DNA from: JBDXHU01 sp039989475
Lineage (GTDB): Bacteria > Pseudomonadota > Gammaproteobacteria > Pseudomonadales > Halieaceae
Length of the DNA stretch: 64,000 nt
Assembly: GCA_039989475.1 (NCBI GenBank)
Contig: JBDXHU010000002.1
Span: 744,001-808,000, forward strand
Direction: 5' to 3'
Of this stretch, positions 35,601 through 43,811 are shown one piece after another. The notes below the pieces were generated by a model. That model worked only from the letters and a program-made list of their open reading frames with translations. It was not told where the DNA came from and searched no databases. A program made the translations under genes and the position numbers. Position 1 is the stretch's first letter; each line of letters opens with the position of its first letter.

Positions 35601-36495
35601 GATGATTATGGGTTTCCACCTTCATTAACAGGTGTACCGGCTCCTCCGAAAAGCCGTACTCGGCAGTGTCAGGATCAGGGTAAAAACGACCGGCAACACT
35701 ACCCTCTACCACGGCGGCATTATCAGAGTAAGCCGACAGCACACCCTGCCCGCCCTGCTCGTGGGTATTGCGAATCATCTGGAACAAGGAGTGTTGCTGA
35801 TCCCGGCCATCGATGGTCCAGCTGGCATTGAATATCTTGTGGCGGCAGTGCTCGGAGTTGGCCTGGGCGAACATCATCAGTTCGACGTCATTGGGATTGC
35901 GGCCCAGGTCCTGGAAATTATTCAGCAGGTAATCAATTTCATCCTCGGCCAGCGCCAGCCCCAATTCGCGGTTTGCAGCTTCCAGCGCGGCGCGGCCCCC
36001 GGCCAGGATATCGACGCTCTTCAGCGCTGCCGGCTGCTGGTGCTCGAACAGGCTGGCTGCGTCCACCTGCTCGGACAACACTGCTTCCACCATGCGATCA
36101 TGCAACAGTCCGGCTACCGCCTGCTCCAGTTCCGCGTCAGCATCCTGCGGCAGCTCTACCCGGTAGGCGACGCCGCGCTCTATACGTCGCACCTGCTCCA
36201 GGCCGCAGTTGTGCGCTATATCAGTGGCCTTGCTGGACCAGGGCGATATGGTTCCAATCCTGGGAATAACCAGGAACAAGCGCCCGGCGCTCTCGGTCGG
36301 GGCCAGACTGGGGCCATATTCGACCAGACGTTCGAGAACGTCTATTGCCGCTGCCGAGAGCTCACCCTCGTGATCGACGAAATGTACGAACTCACAGGCA
36401 ACGGCACCGATACCTTGATCTAGAATCTGGAGTTTTTGCTGGAGTTTAAGAAGCCTGAAGTCCGAGAGGGCCGGTGCACCACGCAGGATGATCAT
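32614..36495 (-). CDS. purL: Phosphoribosylformylglycinamidine synthase (PurL, large form)
   Basis: This 1293-residue enzyme converts FGAR and glutamine to FGAM in purine synthesis. It has the N-terminal domain, the ATP-binding synthetase core (LLMKVETHNHPTAIAPFPGA) and the C-terminal glutaminase with the Cys in FALGVCNGCQMMSNL and His in MPHPERVFR. The length matches the 1295 residues of E. coli. It is divergent from mltF as in E. coli and Pseudomonas. A TACAAT hexamer at 36541-36546 is a possible -10. Confidence 0.98.
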   Translation of the reverse strand: MIILRGAPALSDFRLLKLQQKLQILDQGIGAVACEFVHFVDHEGELSAAAIDVLERLVEYGPSLAPTESAGRLFLVIPRIGTISPWSSKATDIAHNCGLEQVRRIERGVAYRVELPQDADAELEQAVAGLLHDRMVEAVLSEQVDAASLFEHQQPAALKSVDILAGGRAALEAANRELGLALAEDEIDYLLNNFQDLGRNPNDVELMMFAQANSEHCRHKIFNASWTIDGRDQQHSLFQMIRNTHEQGGQGVLSAYSDNAAVVEGSVAGRFYPDPDTAEYGFSEEPVHLLMKVETHNHPTAIAPFPGAGTGSGGEIRDEGAVGRGSKPKVGLTGFSVSNLRIPDFAQPWEHDYGKPNRIVSALDIMLEGPIGGAAFNNEYGRPNLCGYFRSFEAELDGAVRGYHKPIMIAGGYGNIRAEHVEKGAVGVGDQLVVLGGPAMLIGLGGGAASSMASGSSAEDLDFASVQRQNPEIERRCQEVIDRCWQLGEDNPIAFIHDVGAGGLSNAFPELVKDGGRGGRFELRQIPNDEPGMSPLEIWCNEAQERYVMAVAAPDMPRFAAICERERCPYAVVGEATEEHHISLSDRELHNDPVDLPMSVLFGKAPRMHRIAETEAPARKQLEREGIELAEALQRVLRLPTVASKSFLITIGDRTVTGMVHRDQMVGPWQIPVADCAVTTVSYDSSRGEAMAMGERTPTALFNGPASGRMAVAEAITNIAAARIEKLGDIRLSANWMCAAGHGGEDATLFATVQAVGMEFCPALGLTIPVGKDSMSMRTTWNDADGVDKSVTSPVSLIVSAFSPVLDVSKTVTPQLQLLGEDSSLMLLDLGQGRHRLGASALTQVYGRFDAEVPDLEQPDLLAGLFQLVQELLQNRQLLAYHDRSDGGLITSLVEMAFAGHCGWQVDIEALGEDSLAALFAEEAGAVLQVRAADVPGLRARAAELGLEVCLHELGSPQAGDELLVKHGDSLLLQESRQQLQQVWAETSYRLQALRDNPECAEEEFQRLGGEDPGLSARLSYDPAEDVAAPYIATGVRPQIAVLREQGVNGHVEMAAAFSRAGFAAYDVHMSDLMSGAVDLSQFKGLVACGGFSYGDVLGAGEGWAKSVLFNNGLRDQFQGFFERDDSFALGVCNGCQMMSNLHELIPGADHWPRFVRNRSEQFEARLSLVRVEESPSILLRGMAGSHMPIAVAHGEGRVEFADPSAAAALQDSACIALRFIENDLAAAERYPANPNGSPQGITGLSSRDGRVTIMMPHPERVFRSLQCSWAPAEWGEDGAWMRLFRNARSWLG

Positions 36496-36595
36496 GCAGC
36501 AAGTCGCCTATGGGCTGGAGGGCAAATAATTAAGCGCGATATTGTACTGTATTTGCCCAAGCCACGTCAGCGCCAGCAGGGTAATTTTCTCGGCT

Positions 36596-36623
36596 TTGTG
36601 TCCTTTTCCGTGGCGGCTACACT
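36596..36623 (+). promoter_or_regulatory. Promoter of mltF, possibly leaderless
   Basis: TTGTGT (36596-36601) and TACACT (36618-36623) are 16 bp apart. The ATG follows the -10 by exactly six bases, so transcription would begin at the start codon. Confidence 0.4.
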
Positions 36624-36629
36624 TAGCAC

Positions 36630-38063
36630 ATGATGAACCGACTAATGGCAAGACTCGGGCTCGCCACAGTGGCGCTGCTATTGCTGTCCGCCTGCGCCGG
36701 CGAGGACGCTCTGGATCGCATACAGACCAGCGGCGAGTTGGTGATTGCCACCCGTAATGGTCCCACCACGTATTTCATCAATAAGGGCGAAGCCGCAGGC
36801 TTTGAATATGAGCTGGTAAGCATGTTCGCCGAAGAACTGGGCGTCTCCATGCGCTTTGTCTCCCTGCACAATATCGCCGATATCTTTGACAATGTGCGCC
36901 GTGGGCAAGTCGACCTGGCCGCTGCCGGCCTCACCGTGACGCCGGCACGAGAGGCCGAATTCAGCTTCTCCAACCCCTATTACGATATCGACCCACAGAT
37001 AGTCTACGTGGCGGGCAGTAACCGCCCACGCTCGGTTGAGGATCTGTATGACGGCCGCCTGATCACCCTGGACAATAGTAGTCACGCGGAAACCCTGCGC
37101 CGCTTGCAAGTGACGCACCCCGAGCTGCAGTGGACCGAGGTGCGGGATGTCGAACCGCTGGACCTCATGGATATGGTCAACGGTGGCGCGGCGACCTGGT
37201 CGGTCGTGGATTCCAACGAGTTTGTCGCCAATAGCAGCTTTTATCCAAAACTCAGGGTTGGCTTTAACCTGAGCGATCAGGAGAGCCTGGCCTGGCTGTT
37301 GGCGGACACGCCGGATAACACGCGCCTGCTGGAGCGGGTCAATGATTTCCTCCGCCGTGTAGAGGAAGATGGCCACCTGGCCCAACTCAAGGAGCGGCAG
37401 TTCGGCCACGCCTGGGAAGTAAACCCGGTAGATTCCCAGACCTTCAACCGGCGCATGCGCAATCGCCTGCCCAAATACCAGGACCTCATTCAGGAAGTTG
37501 CAGATGAGTACCAGTTGGACTGGCACTTGCTGGCTGCCATCTCCTACCAGGAATCCCACTGGAATCCCTACGCCCGTTCGCCAACCGGGGTGCGTGGGAT
37601 GATGATGCTAACCTCTAATACCGCCAGGGAGATGGGTACCAGCAATCGCCTGGATGCAGCACAAAGCCTGCGCGGCGGCGCACGCTATTTCAAGAAGATT
37701 AAACGGCTATTGCCCGCCGACGTCTATGAGCCGGACCGCACCTGGTTTGCGCTGGCAGCCTACAATATCGGTCGTGGCCACCTTGAAGACGCTCGCATAA
37801 TCACTGAGCGCCAGGGTGGAGACCCGCACCTGTGGGTCGATGTCAAACAGCGGCTACCGCTGTTACAACGCAGCAAGTATTACAAAAAGACTCGCCATGG
37901 CTACGCCCGCGGTTCTGAACCGGTGACCTATGTGAAGAATATCAGGCACTATTTCAATATCCTCGCCTGGCAGGATATTAACGCCAATCGGCCACCGGCA
38001 CCGGTCGCCAGTGAGGACTACGTGCCCGAAGTGCTGCGCAATAGCAGCCTGTCAGCTCTCTAA
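36630..38063 (+). CDS. mltF: Membrane-bound lytic murein transglycosylase F
   Basis: The 477-residue protein has a lipoprotein-like signal (TVALLLLSACAG preceded by basic residues), a solute-binding-protein family 3 domain (about 25-265), and a C-terminal SLT domain with the catalytic Glu in ISYQESHWNPYARSPTGVRG. It cuts peptidoglycan to give 1,6-anhydro ends. No ribosome site precedes the ATG. It converges on tadA with a 12-base overlap of the two 3' ends. The purL-mltF-tadA order is conserved. Confidence 0.96.
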   Translation: MMNRLMARLGLATVALLLLSACAGEDALDRIQTSGELVIATRNGPTTYFINKGEAAGFEYELVSMFAEELGVSMRFVSLHNIADIFDNVRRGQVDLAAAGLTVTPAREAEFSFSNPYYDIDPQIVYVAGSNRPRSVEDLYDGRLITLDNSSHAETLRRLQVTHPELQWTEVRDVEPLDLMDMVNGGAATWSVVDSNEFVANSSFYPKLRVGFNLSDQESLAWLLADTPDNTRLLERVNDFLRRVEEDGHLAQLKERQFGHAWEVNPVDSQTFNRRMRNRLPKYQDLIQEVADEYQLDWHLLAAISYQESHWNPYARSPTGVRGMMMLTSNTAREMGTSNRLDAAQSLRGGARYFKKIKRLLPADVYEPDRTWFALAAYNIGRGHLEDARIITERQGGDPHLWVDVKQRLPLLQRSKYYKKTRHGYARGSEPVTYVKNIRHYFNILAWQDINANRPPAPVASEDYVPEVLRNSSLSAL

Positions 38064-38552
38064 CTCCTGGGATACCTGGTCAGAGTCCTGGCGCCTGGCT
38101 TGAAAGAACGTCTGTAGCAGGGCCGAGCTCTCCTGCGCCAGCAGGCCCTCCTCCCACTGAACCTTGTGATTGTAGTAGTCGGCATCGAGGCTGCTGGCCT
38201 GGCTACAGACAACACCGGCGCGGGGCTCACGCGCGGCAAACACCAGGCGCTGCACCCTCGCGTGAACCAGCGCCCCCACGCACATGGTGCAGGGCTCTAG
38301 CGTCACATAGAGTGTGCTTCCGGTCAGGCGGTAGTTGGCCAGCCGCGCAGCGGCTGCTCGCAGCGCCACACACTCGGCATGAGCAGTAGGATCACTGGCG
38401 GATATAACCTGGTTCCAACCCTCGCCAATCACCTCGCCGTCACACACCAGGACCGCACCCACCGGTACTTCGCCCTTGCTCGCTGCCGTGGCCGCTAACT
38501 CCAGGGCCTGCCGCATATAGGCCAGATCGGCGTCAGTGCCAGGCAAGATCAT
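38052..38552 (-). CDS. tadA: tRNA-specific adenosine deaminase TadA
   Basis: The 166-residue zinc deaminase has the catalytic HAECVALRA and zinc site PCTMCVGALVHARV. It converts A34 of tRNA-Arg to inosine and is usually essential. The ATG at 38552 overlaps the guaA stop by four bases (ATGA), which fixes the start. It is the last gene of the guaB-guaA-tadA run. Confidence 0.97.
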   Translation of the reverse strand: MILPGTDADLAYMRQALELAATAASKGEVPVGAVLVCDGEVIGEGWNQVISASDPTAHAECVALRAAAARLANYRLTGSTLYVTLEPCTMCVGALVHARVQRLVFAAREPRAGVVCSQASSLDADYYNHKVQWEEGLLAQESSALLQTFFQARRQDSDQVSQELES

Positions 38553-40123
38553 TCCCACTCGATGGTGGCGGGCGGCTTACTGGAGATGTCGTAGCTGACC
38601 CGGGATACGCCCGAGATCTCATTGATGATTCGATTCGAAGCGCGTTCCAGCAGCTCATAGGGCAGATGCGCCCAACGCGCGGTCATGAAGTCCACAGTTT
38701 CCACCGCCCGCAGGGCTATAACGTATTCATAGCGACGCCCGTCACCGACCACGCCGACAGACTTGACCGGCAGGAACACAGCAAAGGCCTGACTGGTCTT
38801 GTGGTAATAGTCAGCGGCATGCAATTCCTCAAGAAAAATAGCGTCAGCCTCTCGCAGCAGCTCGGCGTACTCCTTCTTGACCTCACCCAGTATCCGCACG
38901 CCCAGCCCCGGGCCGGGAAATGGATGGCGATAAACCATGTCATAGGGCAGGCCTAATTCCAGGCCGATCTGGCGCACCTCGTCCTTGAACAGTTCGCGCA
39001 GCGGCTCCACCAGCTCCAGTTCCATGTCATCCGGCAGCCCGCCGACATTGTGATGGGATTTGATGACGTGGGCCTTGCCGGTCTTGGCGCCGGCCGACTC
39101 GATGACATCCGGATAGATGGTTCCCTGGGCCAACCACTTCACGTCTTCAATACGGGCCGCCTCGGTATCAAAGACCTCGATAAAGGTGTTGCCAATGATT
39201 TTGCGCTTTTGCTCCGGGTCGGCGACCCCCTTGAGCTTGTTCAGGAACAAGTCCTCGGCGTCGCTGCGGATAACTTTCACACCCATGTTTTTGGCAAACA
39301 TGTCCATGACCTGCACGCCTTCATTCTTGCGCAGCAATCCGTTATCGACGAATACACAGGTCAGCTGGTCACCGATGGCCCGGTGCAACAGGGCCGCCAC
39401 CACCGAGGAATCCACCCCGCCGGACAAACCAAGCAGCACTTTGTCAGTGCCGACCCTGGCGCGAACCCGAGAGATAGCATCCTCTACAATATTTGCCGGT
39501 GTCCACAACACCTCGCAGCCGCACAACTCCAGCACAAAGTGCTCATAGATACGCTTGCCCTGCAGTGTATGTGTCACCTCGGGATGAAACTGAATGCCGT
39601 ACCAGGGCTTTTCCCGGTGGTACATTCCGGCAATCGGGCAGCTGTCAGTTTCGGCCATCAATTCAAAGCCCGGTGGCAGCTCAACCACCTTGTCACCGTG
39701 GCTCATCCATACATCCAGCAGGGCACTGCCATCCGCATCCACATGATCCTTTATATCGTGCAGCATGCCCGGATTGTCGGTGACCCGAATCTGGGCGTAG
39801 CCGAATTCACTGATGTCAGAACAGGCGACCGTGCCACCAAAATGTTCCGCCATGGCCTGCATGCCATAGCAAATACCCAGCACTGGAACGCCCAGCTCAA
39901 ACACCAGCTGCGGTACCCGTGGCGCATCGGCGGCGGCGACAGATTCAGGCCCGCCTGAGAGAATGACACCGGTGGGAGCAAACTCCCGAATATCCTCGTC
40001 ACTGAGGTCCCAGCCTCGAATTTCACTAAATACACCCACCTCACGCACGCGTCGCGCTATCAGCTGGGTGTACTGGGAACCAAAATCCAGAATCAGGATT
40101 TTCTGGGAATGTATATCACTCAT
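38549..40123 (-). CDS. guaA: GMP synthase (glutamine-hydrolysing)
   Basis: The 524-residue enzyme has a class I glutamine amidotransferase domain (ILDFGSQYTQLIARRVRE, with the Cys in GVPVLGICYGMQAM), the ATP-PPase loop LLGLSGGVDSSVVAALL and a C-terminal dimerisation domain ending in PPATIEWE. It turns XMP into GMP. I chose the ATG at 40123, four bases after the guaB stop, because the longer frame overlaps guaB. Confidence 0.98.
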   Translation of the reverse strand: MSDIHSQKILILDFGSQYTQLIARRVREVGVFSEIRGWDLSDEDIREFAPTGVILSGGPESVAAADAPRVPQLVFELGVPVLGICYGMQAMAEHFGGTVACSDISEFGYAQIRVTDNPGMLHDIKDHVDADGSALLDVWMSHGDKVVELPPGFELMAETDSCPIAGMYHREKPWYGIQFHPEVTHTLQGKRIYEHFVLELCGCEVLWTPANIVEDAISRVRARVGTDKVLLGLSGGVDSSVVAALLHRAIGDQLTCVFVDNGLLRKNEGVQVMDMFAKNMGVKVIRSDAEDLFLNKLKGVADPEQKRKIIGNTFIEVFDTEAARIEDVKWLAQGTIYPDVIESAGAKTGKAHVIKSHHNVGGLPDDMELELVEPLRELFKDEVRQIGLELGLPYDMVYRHPFPGPGLGVRILGEVKKEYAELLREADAIFLEELHAADYYHKTSQAFAVFLPVKSVGVVGDGRRYEYVIALRAVETVDFMTARWAHLPYELLERASNRIINEISGVSRVSYDISSKPPATIEWE

Positions 40124-40127
40124 GAGC

Positions 40128-41597
40128 TTAACGGACTGGGTAGTTAGGGGCTTCTTTGGTAATCGACACGTCGTGAACATGGCTTTCACTCATGCCGGCG
40201 GTCGTTACCCGGTTAAATTCAGGCTGGGTGCGCATGATTTCAATATCTGAGCTACCGGTGTAACCCATCGCCGAACGCAAGCCACCCATCATTTGGTGAA
40301 TAATCGCCGCTACCGGGCCCTTGTAAGGAACGCGCCCCTCAATGCCCTCGGGCACCAGCTTCTCTGCGCCCTTGCTGGCGTCCTGGAAGTAGCGGTCGCT
40401 GCTGCCCTGGGTCTGCGCCATGGCCCCCAGTGAGCCCATGCCACGGTAGGCCTTGTAGGTCCGGCCCTGGTAGAGCTCAACTTCTCCAGGTGCCTCTTCG
40501 GTACCTGCGAACATGCTACCCATCATCACCGAGTGCGCTCCGGCCACGATGGCCTTGGAGAGATCACCGGAAAAGCGGATACCGCCGTCAGCAATCAGGG
40601 GTATACCGCTTCCGGACAGGGCCGCGGCCACGCTCGCTATTGCGGTAATCTGGGGCACGCCGGTACCGGTGACAATGCGGGTTGTACAGATTGAGCCTGG
40701 ACCGATACCCACCTTGACCCCGTCAGCCCCGGCAGCTACCAGCGCCTCGGCGGCATCTGCAGTGGCGATATTGCCACCAATTACCTGCATCTGCGGATAG
40801 GCGGACTTGATTCGCTTTATCCTCTCCAGCACGTTCAGGGAGTGGCCGTGGGCTGTATCAACCACCAGCACATCAACACCTGCCGTGACCAGCGCGTCGA
40901 CCCGATCGTCAGTATCCGGACTGGTACCTATGGAGGCGCCAACCCGCAGCTGACCGGCATCATCCTTGGCGGCCAGCGGGAAGCTCTCCGCCTTGTCAAA
41001 GTCCTTCACGGTGATCATTCCGCAGAGATCAAAGGCGTCATTAACAACCAGGATTTTCTCAATCCGGTGTTTGTGCAAGAGCGCCTGCACTTCCGTGGAG
41101 GTAGCGCCCTCTCCCACTGTCACCAGATGCTCACGGGTGGTCATGATGCTGGAGACAGGTTTATCGAAGTTTGACTCAAAGCGGGTGTCGCGACGGGTGA
41201 CGATGCCTACCAGGTCCTGGCCATTAAGTACTGGCACGCCGGAAATGCCGTTCTTGCGGGTCAGTTCCAGCAATTGGCCCAGGGTGGCGTCCTGCTGGAT
41301 GGTAATGGGGTCCTTGACCACACCGCTCTCAAATTTCTTGACCTTGCGGACCTGGGCGGCCTGCTCCTCGATGCCCATACTTTTGTGAACAATACCGATG
41401 CCGCCTTCCTGGGCGATGGCGATTGCCAGGCCGGCCTCCGTCACCGTATCCATGGCAGCCGAGACCAGGGGTATGTTGAGCTCAATCTCGCGGGTCAGGC
41501 GTGTTTTCAGCGAAACATCGGTAGCCACCACCTCAGAGTAGCCGGGCACCAGCAGTACATCGTCAAAGGTCAGGGCTTCCTGGGCTATTCTGAGCAT
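40128..41597 (-). CDS. guaB: Inosine-5'-monophosphate dehydrogenase
   Basis: The 489-residue enzyme opens MLRIAQEALTFDDVLLVPG, has two CBS domains (about 95-205) and the catalytic Cys loop GIGPGSICTTRIV. It oxidises IMP to XMP. The ATG at 41597 has AAAGAG upstream and agrees with known starts; a GTG two codons earlier is less likely. A TATAAT promoter lies at 41632-41637. Confidence 0.98.
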   Translation of the reverse strand: MLRIAQEALTFDDVLLVPGYSEVVATDVSLKTRLTREIELNIPLVSAAMDTVTEAGLAIAIAQEGGIGIVHKSMGIEEQAAQVRKVKKFESGVVKDPITIQQDATLGQLLELTRKNGISGVPVLNGQDLVGIVTRRDTRFESNFDKPVSSIMTTREHLVTVGEGATSTEVQALLHKHRIEKILVVNDAFDLCGMITVKDFDKAESFPLAAKDDAGQLRVGASIGTSPDTDDRVDALVTAGVDVLVVDTAHGHSLNVLERIKRIKSAYPQMQVIGGNIATADAAEALVAAGADGVKVGIGPGSICTTRIVTGTGVPQITAIASVAAALSGSGIPLIADGGIRFSGDLSKAIVAGAHSVMMGSMFAGTEEAPGEVELYQGRTYKAYRGMGSLGAMAQTQGSSDRYFQDASKGAEKLVPEGIEGRVPYKGPVAAIIHQMMGGLRSAMGYTGSSDIEIMRTQPEFNRVTTAGMSESHVHDVSITKEAPNYPVR

Positions 41598-41631
41598 GGA
41601 CACACTCTTTCGCTGTTTGAGTAAACGTGCA

Positions 41632-41637
41632 ATTATA
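41632..41637 (-). promoter_or_regulatory. -10 box TATAAT of the guaBA-tadA operon
   Basis: A perfect TATAAT on the minus strand, 34 bases before the guaB ATG; no good -35. It lies in the 63-base gap between guaB and divergent xseA. Confidence 0.5.
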
Positions 41638-41660
41638 AATCTTCAGCCATCCCCGCGTAA

Positions 41661-43019
41661 ATGATGCAAGCGCCAAAAGCCAAGGATTCCTCAACAGAAA
41701 CCCTCACTGTTAGCCAACTTAACCGGCAGGTGAAGCGCTTGCTGGAGGGTCACTACGACTTTATCTGGATCGAGGGTGAATTGAGCAACCTGGCACAGCC
41801 CGGCTCTGGTCACTGGTACTTCACCCTCAAGGACGACAATGCCCAGGTGCGCTGCGCCATGTTCCGTACCCGCAATCAGCGGGTGCGGATCAGTCCAAAA
41901 AACGGCCAGCAAGTCCGCATTCGAGCCCGGGTCTCCCTGTATGAGGGCCGCGGTGAGTTTCAGCTGCTGGCGGAGCACATGGAAGACGCCGGCGCAGGCG
42001 CCCTGCAACGGGCCTTTGACGAACTCAAGGCCAAATTGCTGGCGGAGGGCCTATTCGCAGCGGAGCGCAAACAGCCGCTGCCGGAGTTCCCCAGGCACAT
42101 CGCACTGATCAGTTCCCGCAGCGGCGCCGCGGTGCGAGACATAATCACCGTCTTCAAGCGTCGCTTCCCGGCCATTGAATTGAGCCTGTTCCCGGTCACG
42201 GTGCAGGGCAGTGAGGCTGCGGTCTCTGTATGCCGGGCAATTGAGTCCGCCAACCAACGCGGCGGCTTTGATGCCCTGGTCGTGGCCCGCGGCGGGGGCT
42301 CAGCCGAGGACCTGTGGGCATTCAATGATGAGAAGCTGGCCCGCTGCATCGCCGCCAGCAACATTCCAGTGCTTAGTGCAGTGGGCCATGAGGTGGACTT
42401 TACAATCTCCGATTTTGTTGCCGATGTACGCGCTGCGACGCCGTCGGCAGCGGCAGAACTTCTGAGTCCGGACGCAGCAGAGCTGGCTGCCCGGTTACGC
42501 ACCATAGAGTACAACTTGCTGCGGCACAGCCGCCGTCGGCTGCAGCAGTTTGCCACCGAACTGGGGGCGCTGCGGCGCCAGTTGCGCCACCCCGGGGACA
42601 AGCTGCGCGAACAAGCCCAGCGACTGGACGATTACGAATTGCGCCTGCAGCGTGCCATCAGCAGCCTGATTAGACAGCGCCAGCAAGGCCTGGTCCTGGC
42701 TGGCTCACGCCTGCGCAACCAGTCACCTGCCACCGCCCTGCAGAATCTGCGAATACGGATCACTTACCTGGCTCAACGCGCCGACAGGGTGCTAAACACT
42801 GCCATCCATAATAGCGCCCATGCCCTGGCATTGGCCTCCGGCAGGCTGAACTCACTGAGCCCACTGGCGACTCTGGACCGGGGCTACGCTATTGTCGTCG
42901 ACACCGAGGGCCGAGTGCTTACAGATGCGGGGCAGGTGAAGGCTGGGGATCTTATCGACACGCGGCTGGCCAGCGGCCAACTGCGCAGCAAGGTGCTGGA
43001 AGCATCTGACGACAAATAG
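41661..43019 (+). CDS. xseA: Exodeoxyribonuclease VII large subunit
   Basis: The 452-residue protein has an N-terminal OB fold (TVSQLNRQVKRLLEGHYDFIW, then GHWYFTLKDDNAQVRCAMF) and the catalytic domain (IALISSRSGAAVRDII and VVARGGGSAEDLWAFNDE), with a long coiled coil near the C-terminus. With XseB it degrades single-stranded DNA. No xseB is in the window. It converges on the CRP-family gene with six bases between stops. Confidence 0.97.
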   Translation: MMQAPKAKDSSTETLTVSQLNRQVKRLLEGHYDFIWIEGELSNLAQPGSGHWYFTLKDDNAQVRCAMFRTRNQRVRISPKNGQQVRIRARVSLYEGRGEFQLLAEHMEDAGAGALQRAFDELKAKLLAEGLFAAERKQPLPEFPRHIALISSRSGAAVRDIITVFKRRFPAIELSLFPVTVQGSEAAVSVCRAIESANQRGGFDALVVARGGGSAEDLWAFNDEKLARCIAASNIPVLSAVGHEVDFTISDFVADVRAATPSAAAELLSPDAAELAARLRTIEYNLLRHSRRRLQQFATELGALRRQLRHPGDKLREQAQRLDDYELRLQRAISSLIRQRQQGLVLAGSRLRNQSPATALQNLRIRITYLAQRADRVLNTAIHNSAHALALASGRLNSLSPLATLDRGYAIVVDTEGRVLTDAGQVKAGDLIDTRLASGQLRSKVLEASDDK

Positions 43020-43025
43020 ACCGTG

Positions 43026-43676
43026 CTAGTATTTTGCCGGCAGTCGTGAGTTGATAATGATGTGACGGCCTTCGAAGCGAATGTAATCGCCGATAGTCAG
43101 GTCCTTGAGAATACGCGCAACCATTTCCCGCGACGCCCCTACCCGGTCGGCAATATCTTGTTGAGTCAGCTTTTCTGGAATATACAAACTGCCGTCACCG
43201 CGCTCCTCGGCCAGGTCCATGAGCACATTGGCGACGCGGCCATAGACGTCCTGCAGCGCCAGGCTTTTCACATCGGCCGTTAGTTTGCGCACCCGCTGCG
43301 CCAAATTTCCAATCAACTTGCGGGCAATATTGGGATGCTCGTCGAGCACCCGGTTGAAGTCATCCTTGAAAATGATACAGAAGCTGGATTTTTCTACAGT
43401 GCGCACCGAGGCCGAACGGGAGGAATCGTCGAGTAGAGCGAGTTCACCGAAGTAATCCCCCTCACTCTGGGTGTTCATTATGAACTCTTTACCGTTCTTG
43501 TCGCTGCAGTAGACCTTGACCTTGCCGCTCTCAATTATAAAGAGCGAATCAGCCGGATCGTTCTCGTGTATGACAACGGTGTTTTTTGGAAAAGAGCGAC
43601 TGCTGCTGCTGGCCGACAGCGCCTCCAGCTCTTCTGAGGACAAGCCCTGAAATAATTCTACCTGCTGCAATATCAA
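43026..43676 (-). CDS. CRP/FNR-family cyclic-nucleotide-type transcription regulator
   Basis: With the TTG start at 43676 (GGGAGG five bases upstream) the protein has 216 residues. An N-terminal cNMP-binding jelly roll contains YFGELALLDDSSRSASVR, the phosphate-binding cassette; Glu78, Arg87 and Ser88 match the cAMP-contact residues of CRP. In the C helix the position of CRP Thr127 appears to be Leu132, so base recognition may differ. The helix-turn-helix (about 170-192) is LTQQDIADRVGASREMVARI. A GTG start 25 codons upstream is less likely because a TATAAT lies between the two starts. It is divergent from a nucleotide cyclase gene, so it may sense that enzyme's product. Confidence 0.9.
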   Translation of the reverse strand: MILQQVELFQGLSSEELEALSASSSSRSFPKNTVVIHENDPADSLFIIESGKVKVYCSDKNGKEFIMNTQSEGDYFGELALLDDSSRSASVRTVEKSSFCIIFKDDFNRVLDEHPNIARKLIGNLAQRVRKLTADVKSLALQDVYGRVANVLMDLAEERGDGSLYIPEKLTQQDIADRVGASREMVARILKDLTIGDYIRFEGRHIIINSRLPAKY

Positions 43677-43718
43677 ACTAGCCTCCCATCCGTAGAGCCT
43701 TGCCAACCCAGCCCGTGG

Positions 43719-43724
43719 ATTATA
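43719..43724 (-). promoter_or_regulatory. -10 box TATAAT of the CRP-family gene
   Basis: A perfect TATAAT on the minus strand places the transcript start near 43712, about 36 bases before the TTG at 43676. It supports that start over the GTG at 43751. Confidence 0.5.
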
Positions 43725-43774
43725 GTAACCTAAACTCTGGCCATTGTTCACTATTCCTGCATCTGGAGGCTGGC

Positions 43775-43780
43775 TATAAT
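43775..43780 (+). promoter_or_regulatory. -10 box TATAAT of the cyclase operon
   Basis: TATAAT lies 31 bases before the TTG start codon at 43812; the -35 is weak, as at an activator-dependent promoter. It is about 50 bases from the divergent CRP-gene -10. Confidence 0.5.
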
Positions 43781-43811
43781 TCGCTCACGACAGTAAAAGA
43801 CGGAAATCCAT

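Noticed and set aside
43677..43751. GTG start of the CRP-like gene at 43751
   Set aside because: A TATAAT box lies inside this extension, and GGGAGG sits just before the TTG at 43676, where CRP-family homology begins.
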